Part shown: piece after piece, positions 25,390 through 32,750 of the stretch | Layout of the letters: every line of letters starts with the position of its first letter | Numbering within the stretch: the stretch's first letter is position 1 | DNA from: Rhodospirillaceae bacterium | Lineage (GTDB): Bacteria > Pseudomonadota > Alphaproteobacteria > Rhodospirillales > Rhodospirillaceae | Assembly: GCA_009694245.1 (NCBI GenBank) | Contig: SHVO01000010.1 | Location: forward strand, 1-38,795 | DNA length: 38,795 bases | Reading direction: 5' to 3' | Notes under the pieces: model-generated | What the model was told of the DNA's origin: nothing | The model's input: only the letters and a program-made list of their open reading frames with translations | Databases searched by the model: none | Made by a program: the position numbers and the translations under genes

Positions 25390-26114
25390 GCCTCACCTTC
25401 GGGTTGGAAGCGATAGCCGACGCCGCGCACGGTCAAGAAGTGCCTGGGATTATGTGGCTCGCGCTCGAAAATCTTGCGCAGGCGCAGGACAAAATTATCG
25501 ACCGTACGCGTGGAGGGATAGACCTCATAGCCCCACACTTTCTCGAGCAGATCGTCGCGGGTAACGACTTCGCCGGGTCGCTCAGCCAGAACCTTCAGGA
25601 TCATGGCTTCTTTTTCGGTCAGATCGTGGGTCGTCCCATCCCACGATTGCGCCTGGAAGGTGCGGAAATTGGCTTCGTTTCCAGCGAAACTCAGGGTCGT
25701 CCCGGCGGATGGGCGCGCCAGCGACTTCTTGAACCACTCCCAGCGACGCAGGATGGCGCGAATCCGCAAGAGGAACTCATCGAGGTGGAAAGGCTTGGTC
25801 AAGTAGTCGTCGCCGCCGGCCTCAAGGCCGCGCACCCGGTCTTGGGGATCACCGCGCGCGGTGAGGAATAAAACCGGCGTGCTTTTCCCCTGTTGGCGCA
25901 GGGCCCGGCAGACCGCAAAGCCGTCCATCTGCGGGAGCATCACGTCGAGCACGAGAAGATCGTAATCGCCGGAGACCGCCATCTCCAGTCCGCGCTGGCC
26001 GTCGTGGGCGGTGTCGGCATGGTAGCCTTCCGCGCGCATATTTTCGGCCATGCCTTCGGCGAGATGGAGATCATCCTCCACCACGAGGATGCGGCTGGCA
26101 TTGGCATCGCTCAT
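25386..26114 (-). CDS. OmpR/PhoB-family response regulator in haem operon
   Basis: 242 residues. Receiver domain 8-120 with acidic pair E13-D14-D15, phospho-acceptor D57 in LLVLDVMLPQMDG, and K107 in LTKPF. Winged-helix DNA-binding domain about 145-238 (LTEKEAMILKVLAERPGEVV, VWGYEVYPSTRTVDNFVLRL). The gene is four bases after the histidine kinase and overlaps hemC by four bases, so kinase, regulator and haem enzymes are co-expressed. Probable role: control of haem synthesis or a haem-dependent process, perhaps including its own operon. The target sites are not identified. Confidence 0.93.
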   Translation of the reverse strand: MSDANASRILVVEDDLHLAEGMAENMRAEGYHADTAHDGQRGLEMAVSGDYDLLVLDVMLPQMDGFAVCRALRQQGKSTPVLFLTARGDPQDRVRGLEAGGDDYLTKPFHLDEFLLRIRAILRRWEWFKKSLARPSAGTTLSFAGNEANFRTFQAQSWDGTTHDLTEKEAMILKVLAERPGEVVTRDDLLEKVWGYEVYPSTRTVDNFVLRLRKIFEREPHNPRHFLTVRGVGYRFQPEGEA

Positions 26115-26118
26115 TGAC

Positions 26119-27216
26119 TCATGACTCCTCGGTGGCGGCGGGCCACGTTAGCGTAAACGTGGCGCCGGTGCCGGGGCCATCGCTATGGGCGCTGACATGA
26201 CCGTTTTCGAAGTGCATGAACCTCTGCACGATGAACAGACCGAGGCCGGTTCCCGCGGCGTCGCGCCCGCCGTGGTCGTCGATGCGAAAGAACTTCTCGA
26301 AGAGTCTCAAACCTTCGGTGGGCTCGAAGCCCACACCGGTATCGGCGATCTGCAATTCGGCGTCGTCGCCGCTGCGGCGGCCGCGAATGGTCACCGTGCC
26401 GCCGGCTTTAGGTTTCATGGCCGACATGGCGTTCTCGACCAGGTTGCGCAGCACCCCATCGACGGCCAAAGGGTCCGCGCGCACAACGAGGTCAGGCGCA
26501 ACATCAACGGTGAAGACGATATTCTCGCGCCGCGCAAGGTCGTCGAGCGTCACAAGCAGGTGCCGCACGGCTTCGGCTAGGTTGAGTTTCTCCTTGTTCA
26601 ATTGCACGCGGCCACGATCCAGCCGGGCGCTATCGAGAATCTTGGAAACCATGCTTTCCATGCGCCTGAGGTCATCGAGCATCCGGCGCGATAGTTGCTG
26701 AAAGCGCTCGGCCGACACCTCACGCATAACCATGGTTTCCAGCGAAAGCTGCAAGCTCGCGATCGGCGTTTTAAACTGGTGGGAAACCATGGCGAGGAAA
26801 TTATCCTGCTTGAGGCGGATTTCCTTCTCGCTGCGAAGACCCCGCCAGAGGACCGCTATGGCGAGCGATTGAACCAGCAGGAAGAATCCGCTTTCCCAGG
26901 CATACTGATTGACGTGGCTCTGCTGTGCATCCTGGAGATCGGTCAGCACACCGGACTTCAAAATGATTTGGCCGTCTACTGACTCGGCATGGGGGAATAT
27001 CGCCGTGATATCCGCTGGGGATACGCCGAGTGCCGCCAGCTTCTGGGCCGCCACCATTTCAGAGGTATAGAGCGTGCGCACGTGAACGGCGTTGACTTCG
27101 GCGTAGGAGCGCTGGTCCACGAACCACCACACGATCTGGGCGACCGAAAATACTTGCAAGAATATGATCGCCATATGCAAGAAGCGGGTCGGGTCGATTC
27201 GGAGGGGGTTGTTCAT
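26119..27216 (-). CDS. Membrane sensor histidine kinase in haem operon
   Basis: 365 residues. Membrane segments at about 13-33 and 109-125 enclose a small periplasmic region of about 75 residues (34-108) with His45, His76 and His101 and no recognised domain. A short linker leads to the HisKA domain with H146 in FLAMVSHQFKTPIASLQL. The HATPase domain has the N box LVENAMSAM, G1 IADTGVGFEP and G2 AGTGLGLFIVQRF. All catalytic parts are present. Partner is the adjacent response regulator. The location between hemL and hemC suggests it senses haem, a tetrapyrrole intermediate, or redox/oxygen state; that is inference from context only. Confidence 0.92.
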   Translation of the reverse strand: MNNPLRIDPTRFLHMAIIFLQVFSVAQIVWWFVDQRSYAEVNAVHVRTLYTSEMVAAQKLAALGVSPADITAIFPHAESVDGQIILKSGVLTDLQDAQQSHVNQYAWESGFFLLVQSLAIAVLWRGLRSEKEIRLKQDNFLAMVSHQFKTPIASLQLSLETMVMREVSAERFQQLSRRMLDDLRRMESMVSKILDSARLDRGRVQLNKEKLNLAEAVRHLLVTLDDLARRENIVFTVDVAPDLVVRADPLAVDGVLRNLVENAMSAMKPKAGGTVTIRGRRSGDDAELQIADTGVGFEPTEGLRLFEKFFRIDDHGGRDAAGTGLGLFIVQRFMHFENGHVSAHSDGPGTGATFTLTWPAATEES

Positions 27217-27234
27217 CGCGGAATTCGTGCCTGT

Positions 27235-28539
27235 CTACCGGACGGTTTGGGAGGCGGTCGCGGTCATGGCCTCGCGCAAGGTTCGCGCGAATTGTGCCAT
27301 ATGGGCGGGCGTATGGGCGAGAGACAGGAACATCACCTCGAAGGCCGAGGGTGGGATATAGACGCCGCGATCAAGCATGGCGTGGAATAGCGGGCTAAAG
27401 CGGGCGCCGGCTCCCTGATCAAGGGCCTCGGCCGACCGGGGCGCCGCACCTTCCTGAAACGACAGCCAAAATATTGAGCCGATGCGGGTCATGCACCACG
27501 GCAGGTTGACCCCAACCAAGGCTGCCGCGACCTCCTTTTCCAGCAGTCCACCCAGAACTTCGAGCCGTGCCCAGACGTTTTCCCGATCGAGAATGCGCAA
27601 AGTGGCAAGGCCCGCGGCCATGGCCACGGGATTTCCAGAAAGCGTGCCCGCCTGATAGACCGGACCTTCCGGGGCGATATGCGCCATGAGCTTGCGCGAT
27701 CCGCCGTAAGCGCCCACCGGCAATCCGCCCCCGATGACTTTGCCAAAGGTGGCAAGATCCGGCGTGATGCCGTAGTGCTCGGCGGCGCCGCCTTTGGCGA
27801 CGCGGAAACCCGATATGACCTCGTCGAATATCAGCAGCGCGCCGTTGTCGCGGGTCAGCTTGCGCAAGGTCAGCAGAAAATCCTTTCGTTGCAGAAGCAG
27901 GCCATTGTTGGCCGGCACCGGCTCGATGATGACGGCGGCGATGCGGCTGCCTTCGGCGGCGAACAGGGCCTTCAACTTATCCTCGGCGTCGAGCGGCAAG
28001 ACCCGTGTCAGGGCGGCAAAATCCTTTGGCACACCGCCCGAGGATGGCTGCCCGGCCGTCACCAGGCCCGAGCCCGCCGCCACCAGCAGGTGATCGGCGT
28101 GGCCATGGTAACAGCCCGCGAACTTCACGATCAGATCACGGCCGGTGGCGCCGCGGGCGAGGCGGATCGCGCTCATGGTGGCCTCGGTGCCCGAGGACAC
28201 AAAGCGCACTTGTTCGAGGCCCGGGTAGGCGGCGATGACGGCTTCGGCCAGTTCAATTTCGGCCCGGCAAGGCGCGCCGAAGGTCGTACCCAGAGCAGCC
28301 TTGTTCTGGATCGCCTCGATCACTTCGGGATGAGCGTGACCTAGGATCAACGGACCCCAGGAATTCATGAAATCGAGATAGCGCTTACCCTCTTCGTCGA
28401 CGACATAGGCGCCGTCGCCACGCGAAATGAATCGCGGCGTACCGCCGACGGCGCGAAAGGCCCGCACGGGCGAATTGACGCCACCGGGGATTGAGCGCCG
28501 CGCGCGCTCATAAAGCGCGGCATTGGACTCACTTGTCAC
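27235..28539 (-). CDS. hemL: Glutamate-1-semialdehyde 2,1-aminomutase
   Basis: PLP enzyme giving 5-aminolevulinate, second step of the C5 pathway. 434 residues from GTG 28539: this start overlaps the hemA stop as GTGA and lies eight bases after GAGGAG; an alternative GTG six bases earlier is too close to that site. RSIPGGVNSPVRAFRAVGG opens the family; FVSSGTEATMSAIRLARGAT binds PLP phosphate; LLIFDEVISGFR holds the Asp; the PLP lysine is K267 in LATFGKVIGGGLPVGAYGG. Complete. It is coupled to hemA. Confidence 0.96.
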   Translation of the reverse strand: MTSESNAALYERARRSIPGGVNSPVRAFRAVGGTPRFISRGDGAYVVDEEGKRYLDFMNSWGPLILGHAHPEVIEAIQNKAALGTTFGAPCRAEIELAEAVIAAYPGLEQVRFVSSGTEATMSAIRLARGATGRDLIVKFAGCYHGHADHLLVAAGSGLVTAGQPSSGGVPKDFAALTRVLPLDAEDKLKALFAAEGSRIAAVIIEPVPANNGLLLQRKDFLLTLRKLTRDNGALLIFDEVISGFRVAKGGAAEHYGITPDLATFGKVIGGGLPVGAYGGSRKLMAHIAPEGPVYQAGTLSGNPVAMAAGLATLRILDRENVWARLEVLGGLLEKEVAAALVGVNLPWCMTRIGSIFWLSFQEGAAPRSAEALDQGAGARFSPLFHAMLDRGVYIPPSAFEVMFLSLAHTPAHMAQFARTLREAMTATASQTVR

Positions 28540-29846
28540 GACCACTTCTCCTCGCTGTTGTCCTTCGCTGACGAACCGCGCCCGCCGCCACTCGAGGCAA
28601 GCGCTTCTTCGACGCCGGCAAGATACGCCTTGACCGCTTCCGGCCCAGCCTCGGCCGCCAGGGCGCGCAGACCCTTGATCGGCGCGTGCGCGAGCCGGCG
28701 CGCAAAGCTTTCGGCCCAGCTGCGCAAGGCCTCGTCGTCGCCATTGGCCAGTCCGCGCGGTAATCGGCGAAGGCTTTCGACCGCGGCCTTCTGATACTGG
28801 GCCGTGAGCCGCTGCAGCAAAGGCGCGGATTCGCGAACGGCATATTCGCTCCGCAGCCGCTCGAGATGTTCGTCGATCACGACTCGCGCCGAGGCCAGCT
28901 CTCCGAGCTTGGCCGTGCGGCCGGTCGCGGCGTCGGCGATGACTTCGTCCATGCCGACACGATAGAGGCCGGCGGCCTCCGCGCCCTCGGGATCAACGTT
29001 GGGCGGCACGCCGAGATCTATGAGCAACGGATTTGTCCCCGCGGCTTTGAGCTTAGCGAGCAAGGCCCGGTCCAAAACCGGCTCCGACCCACCGACCGCG
29101 GAGATAATCACGTCAAAACCCGTTGGATCTTTTCTGAATGCATCCAGGCCTTGCGCCTCGGCCTTGATTTCGGCGGCAAAGTCGTACGCTGATTCCAGAG
29201 TCCTGTTGACGACCACAATCGGCACTCCATGGCCCGCCAAGGCCCGACCGCAATGCCGTGTCATGGGCGACACACCGACCAGCGCGATACGTCCGGCCCG
29301 GCCTGGAATATATTCCAGGGCGCGTTTGACGGCATAGCTGGCGAGCGAGTCGGCATTGCTTGGCCGGGCAGCCTGGCGATGGACGTCCTGCGCGGCGCGC
29401 AAGGCTTCGCCGAAGATATAGTCGAGTTGCGGTCCACAGGTGCCGGCGCTGCGCGCCGTGGTCCAGGCGCCGCGCACCTGGGCATAAATCTCGCGTTCGC
29501 CGGCCTGGGCTGAATCGAGGCCGGCGGCGACCAGAAACAGATGTTCCACGGCACCCTCATCCGTCCAGGCGCGAAAGATACGCCGCGTTTCGGTCTCGGG
29601 TAGAGGCGTCGGCGCCAACAACTGCCCGAGCCGGTCGCGGCACGCCTGTACGGCCAACGGGGTATCACCAGCCAGGACAAATTCCACGCGATTGCAAGTG
29701 CCGATGTAGGCCAACTCCTGCGCGCCGACCTTGGCGGCGAGCCCGGGAAGCCGCGCGGCAATCTGGTCCTTGGGCAGTGCTAGCTGGCCAAGCCGCTCGA
29801 CGCCGGCGGTCTTGTAGGATGCGCCTATAAGTGCGAATCGGTTCAT
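28536..29846 (-). CDS. hemA: Glutamyl-tRNA reductase
   Basis: NADPH-dependent reduction of glutamyl-tRNA to glutamate-1-semialdehyde, first committed step of the C5 haem pathway. 436 residues. Catalytic Cys51 in IGTCNRVEFVLAG (family STCNR, here GTCNR); GASYKTAGVERLGQLAL replaces the usual 'HKTAPV..RE' region; nucleotide-binding domain around 190-310 with VVVNRTLESAYDFA and DVIISAVGGSEPVLD; PPNVDPE; C-terminal dimerisation helices. The N-terminal motifs are more divergent than in enteric or cyanobacterial enzymes, but length, domain order and the adjacent hemL leave little doubt. This is not the PLP-dependent ALA synthase that carries the same symbol in most Alphaproteobacteria. Confidence 0.92.
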   Translation of the reverse strand: MNRFALIGASYKTAGVERLGQLALPKDQIAARLPGLAAKVGAQELAYIGTCNRVEFVLAGDTPLAVQACRDRLGQLLAPTPLPETETRRIFRAWTDEGAVEHLFLVAAGLDSAQAGEREIYAQVRGAWTTARSAGTCGPQLDYIFGEALRAAQDVHRQAARPSNADSLASYAVKRALEYIPGRAGRIALVGVSPMTRHCGRALAGHGVPIVVVNRTLESAYDFAAEIKAEAQGLDAFRKDPTGFDVIISAVGGSEPVLDRALLAKLKAAGTNPLLIDLGVPPNVDPEGAEAAGLYRVGMDEVIADAATGRTAKLGELASARVVIDEHLERLRSEYAVRESAPLLQRLTAQYQKAAVESLRRLPRGLANGDDEALRSWAESFARRLAHAPIKGLRALAAEAGPEAVKAYLAGVEEALASSGGGRGSSAKDNSEEKWS

Positions 29847-29978
29847 GACCGGTCGATATCATAGCGGCCGGCGAGAAATGTCACGGCCATGTCACAGAGG
29901 GCCGTCTAACGTGAAATTTTCAGCTTTCCGCCTTGCCAAACTCTATGGCATATCGATCAAAGCGAACGTCAAAGGACT

Positions 29979-31034
29979 TTGACCCTGAGCGACCGTCGGC
30001 TGGCCATCGTGGTTTTCAATCTGGGCGGACCGGACGGCCCCGATGCCGTGCGGCCTTTCCTGTTCAATTTGTTCAACGATCCTTTCATTATTCCATTACC
30101 CGCGCCACTGCGCTGGCTATTCGCGACACTGATCTCGGCGCTGAGGGCAAAAAAATCGCGGGGCTACTACGACAGGATCGGCGGCAAGTCGGTTCTGCTC
30201 GCGGAGACCGAAGCCCAGGCCCAGGCGCTGCGCGCGGTCGCCAAGCCCTTTGCCGATGATGCCGCCGTGTTCGTCCTGATGCGCTACTGGCATCCCATGG
30301 CGCGCGAAGTGGTCGCCAACCTCAAGGCCTACGACCCCTGGCGGATTGTCGTGTTGCCGCTGTATCCGCAGTTCTCGACCACGACCACCGGTACGACGCT
30401 GGCGGCCCTGGCTGCCGAGTCCAGACGCCAGGGTCTGACGACGCCGATGGAGACGCTGTGCTGTTATCCAACAGCCGAGGGTTTTGTCGGACCACTGACG
30501 GAAAAACTGCGCGTGGCCTACGACGCCGCAAAGGCGTTCGGTTCGCCGCGCGTGTTGTTCTCGGCCCACGGCCTGCCGGAGAAAATCATCTTGGGCGGCG
30601 ATCCCTATGAGTGGCAAGTCGCGCAGTCGACCGAAGCCGTGGTCGCGCGTTTGGCGATCAGTGGGCTTGATTGGAAGGTCTGCTATCAGAGCCGGGTAAC
30701 GCCGGTGAAGTGGCTGGGCCCATCGGTGGAAAGTGAAATCCGACGGGCGGGCGTGGACCGCGTACCGATCATCATCGTGCCGATCTCGTTCGTCTCGGAA
30801 CACGTCGAGACATTGGTGGAGCTGGACGAAACCATGCGCGATCTCGCAAGCGCCTCCGGTGTGCCGCATTTTTCGCGGCTCGGCGCGGTGCGAACCGAGC
30901 CGGTGTTCATCGCGGCGCTGGCCGCGTTTACGGAATTCCTGCGCGGGAGGCCGACACCATGCTCGGCCACCGGCAGGCGAATCTGCCCGGCGCAGTTCGG
31001 GAAGTGTGCTCATGCATTGGCAGGAAAGAGCTAG
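29979..31034 (+). CDS. hemH: Ferrochelatase, possible [2Fe-2S] type
   Basis: Inserts Fe2+ into protoporphyrin IX, the last haem step, at the inner membrane. 351 residues from TTG 29979, with AAAGGA just upstream (spacing short). IVVFNLGGPDGPDAVRPFL opens the family; LPLYPQFSTTTTGT, the metal/catalytic His in VLFSAHGLPEKII, and CYQSRVTPVKWLGPS follow; the second conserved acidic region is PISFVSEHVETLVELD. The C-terminus has three clustered cysteines (C328, C336, C343), with C235 earlier, a layout like the cluster-binding ferrochelatases known from Caulobacter and animals. Divergent from the hemA operon across a 132-base gap that must hold both promoters. Confidence 0.95.
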   Translation: MTLSDRRLAIVVFNLGGPDGPDAVRPFLFNLFNDPFIIPLPAPLRWLFATLISALRAKKSRGYYDRIGGKSVLLAETEAQAQALRAVAKPFADDAAVFVLMRYWHPMAREVVANLKAYDPWRIVVLPLYPQFSTTTTGTTLAALAAESRRQGLTTPMETLCCYPTAEGFVGPLTEKLRVAYDAAKAFGSPRVLFSAHGLPEKIILGGDPYEWQVAQSTEAVVARLAISGLDWKVCYQSRVTPVKWLGPSVESEIRRAGVDRVPIIIVPISFVSEHVETLVELDETMRDLASASGVPHFSRLGAVRTEPVFIAALAAFTEFLRGRPTPCSATGRRICPAQFGKCAHALAGKS

Positions 31035-31209
31035 GCCGCTCGAATAACTTCAACGACTTAGCGCAAAGTGCGACAACCGATCGTTCTGCTGTTTCCTGTA
31101 GCTCTCACGGAGGTAATCGCGTCGATCATCCGGACTTCAAAGCCCGCTATGCGTTCTGAAAACGCGCCAAAAAGTGGTAGCGTTATCTATTGTCCAAGGC
31201 CACACCGAT

Positions 31210-32034
31210 ATGCGCACGAAGTCTGACGTTCGCCATTTTTCATGCCGCTCATGTGGAAAATGTTGCACTCGCGGTCCCGAGATGGAACTTGGGGAAGCTA
31301 CGGCATTGGCGGATCGATTTATTTCGCGCCTGACTTTCAAGCTGCACAGTCTTCCGATGGACGCGCATAAAGGCCGAGCTGTGGATTGGTAGAAGAAACA
31401 ACGCAGATCTCTCCCGATCTGCAAAGCCCTTGAGGAAGCGCGCCATCACATGGCGAATTTTTCCGTGCGGGACGAAATTGATCGGGGCCGCAAGAGGTCC
31501 CAGCACCTGACAATTTCGGCGCTGTCGGTACATATTGAAAAGGAAAAGTGTCCGGCACTAGAGGCAGACAAGTGTAGCATATACGGAATTCGTCCGCTTA
31601 CTTGTCGCACGGTTCCATTTCACTACTCACGGCCCAACTCCGTCTTGGCAAATTATCTCGACAATTTCGCCAATACGCCGGGACACCTGTGCAAAACCAC
31701 GCCGGACGCCCCATTAGTTTTCGGCAGTGGCTCGTTCGTCCTGCTCGGTGAAATCGGGGATCAAGCCGTAACAACGTGCACACTTGTTGTGGTGCCCAAT
31801 CTCACCCGGGGTGGACGGTCCTATGCCGTCATCGAGAATGTTGTGACCCATCCAGATTTCAGGAAGCAGGGCATGGGACGTGCAATTCTCGATGATGCTG
31901 TGCGACGTGCTCGCGATGCCAATTGCTACAAAGTCGTACTAACCACTGGGAGCAAACGCGAGAGCACGCTTTCCTTTTATGAGAAGGCCGGATTCAGTCG
32001 CAACACACGAACGGCATTTGAGCAACGCTTTTGA
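31210..32034 (+). pseudogene. YkgJ-like (CxxCxxxCC) / GNAT chimera interrupted by one in-frame TAG
   Basis: From ATG 31210 the frame runs to a TAG at 31390-31392 and then stays open to the TGA at 32032-32034. Before the TAG: HFSCRSCGKCCTRGPEMELG, the metal-binding start of the YkgJ family. After it, the second half of the same domain, KCPALEADKCSIYGIRPLTC, RTVPFHY. This then joins, near VFGSGSFVLLGEIGDQ, the C-terminal half of a GNAT acetyltransferase (IENVVTHPDFRKQGMGRAIL, CYKVVLTTGSK, SFYEKAGF). Without the stop it would be 274 residues. GNAT lacks its usual N-terminal half, so the gene is a chimera as well as interrupted. A remnant 194-residue product could start at ATG 31450. The DNA is AT-richer than its surroundings. 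Confidence 0.7.
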
Positions 32035-32092
32035 GGACGGCTGGCGTGCTCGACATAGCGGCGCCATCGCACCGGACCAAATGGAATCACCG

Positions 32093-32647
32093 ATGATTGT
32101 CCATATTAATGGTTATCCTGGTGTTGGGAAATTGACTATAGGCGCCGCGCTTGCTGAGCTAATCGGCGGAAAGTTAGTTGATAACCACGGCATTTATAAC
32201 GTGGCCTTCGCATTGACGGAGTTCAAATCTCCAGCCTTCTACGACACGGTTCGGGCTGTTCAGAATATAGCTTACAAACGCGTATTGGACCTTCCGGCAG
32301 AAACGCCGGTCATCTTGACAAATTGGTATTCGCAAAACTTGGTCTGGGGCAACGAAAATTGGAACGCGGTGATTGCCTTAGCCCGACGACGCGGCAGCGC
32401 CTTGAATAACGTCCTTCTGACCTGCTCGCCGGACGAGAACGAACGCCGCATTAAAAACAAAGGCCGCGCCGCAAAGCGAAAGCCACGCAACCCTGAAATG
32501 GTCAATGACAACCGAGCTGGTAGAGCCTTGCTTGACAGGGGCGGTGACCGCACGCTCCGCCTTGATGTCACCAACCTGTTGGCGAATGCCGCCGCCCAGG
32601 AAATAGCCGAATGGCTCAACCTTGCTCGCGGACCGGCGGTGGTTTAG
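32093..32647 (+). CDS. Small P-loop kinase-like protein (AAA family)
   Basis: 184 residues from ATG 32093, where the P-loop strand begins as in relatives; another ATG is 12 bases upstream and neither has a clear ribosome site. Walker A is NGYPGVGKLTIG, with Leu in place of the usual Ser/Thr after the Lys, followed by Thr. VILTNWYSQN ends with a Walker-B-like strand and LLTCSPDENERRIKNKGRAA looks like the Arg-rich lid of nucleotide and sugar kinases. It probably phosphorylates a small molecule; substrate unknown. It lies 58 bases after the broken YkgJ/GNAT gene in the same AT-richer patch, and is likely to have arrived with it. Confidence 0.75.
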   Translation: MIVHINGYPGVGKLTIGAALAELIGGKLVDNHGIYNVAFALTEFKSPAFYDTVRAVQNIAYKRVLDLPAETPVILTNWYSQNLVWGNENWNAVIALARRRGSALNNVLLTCSPDENERRIKNKGRAAKRKPRNPEMVNDNRAGRALLDRGGDRTLRLDVTNLLANAAAQEIAEWLNLARGPAVV

Positions 32648-32750
32648 CCCCGGGGGTGCGCCCGTAAGGCCTTGATATCACGCAACTTCATCGCTTGCCC
32701 CTGAGCGCCGCCATTGACGGACGCAGCGGCGTGGCTCACATAGTCGCCGC

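Noticed and set aside
31390-31392. TAG as a recoded codon (pyrrolysine)
   Set aside because: No pylT/pylS or context for recoding is seen, and the gene is otherwise a chimera in an acquired patch; a nonsense change or error is simpler.
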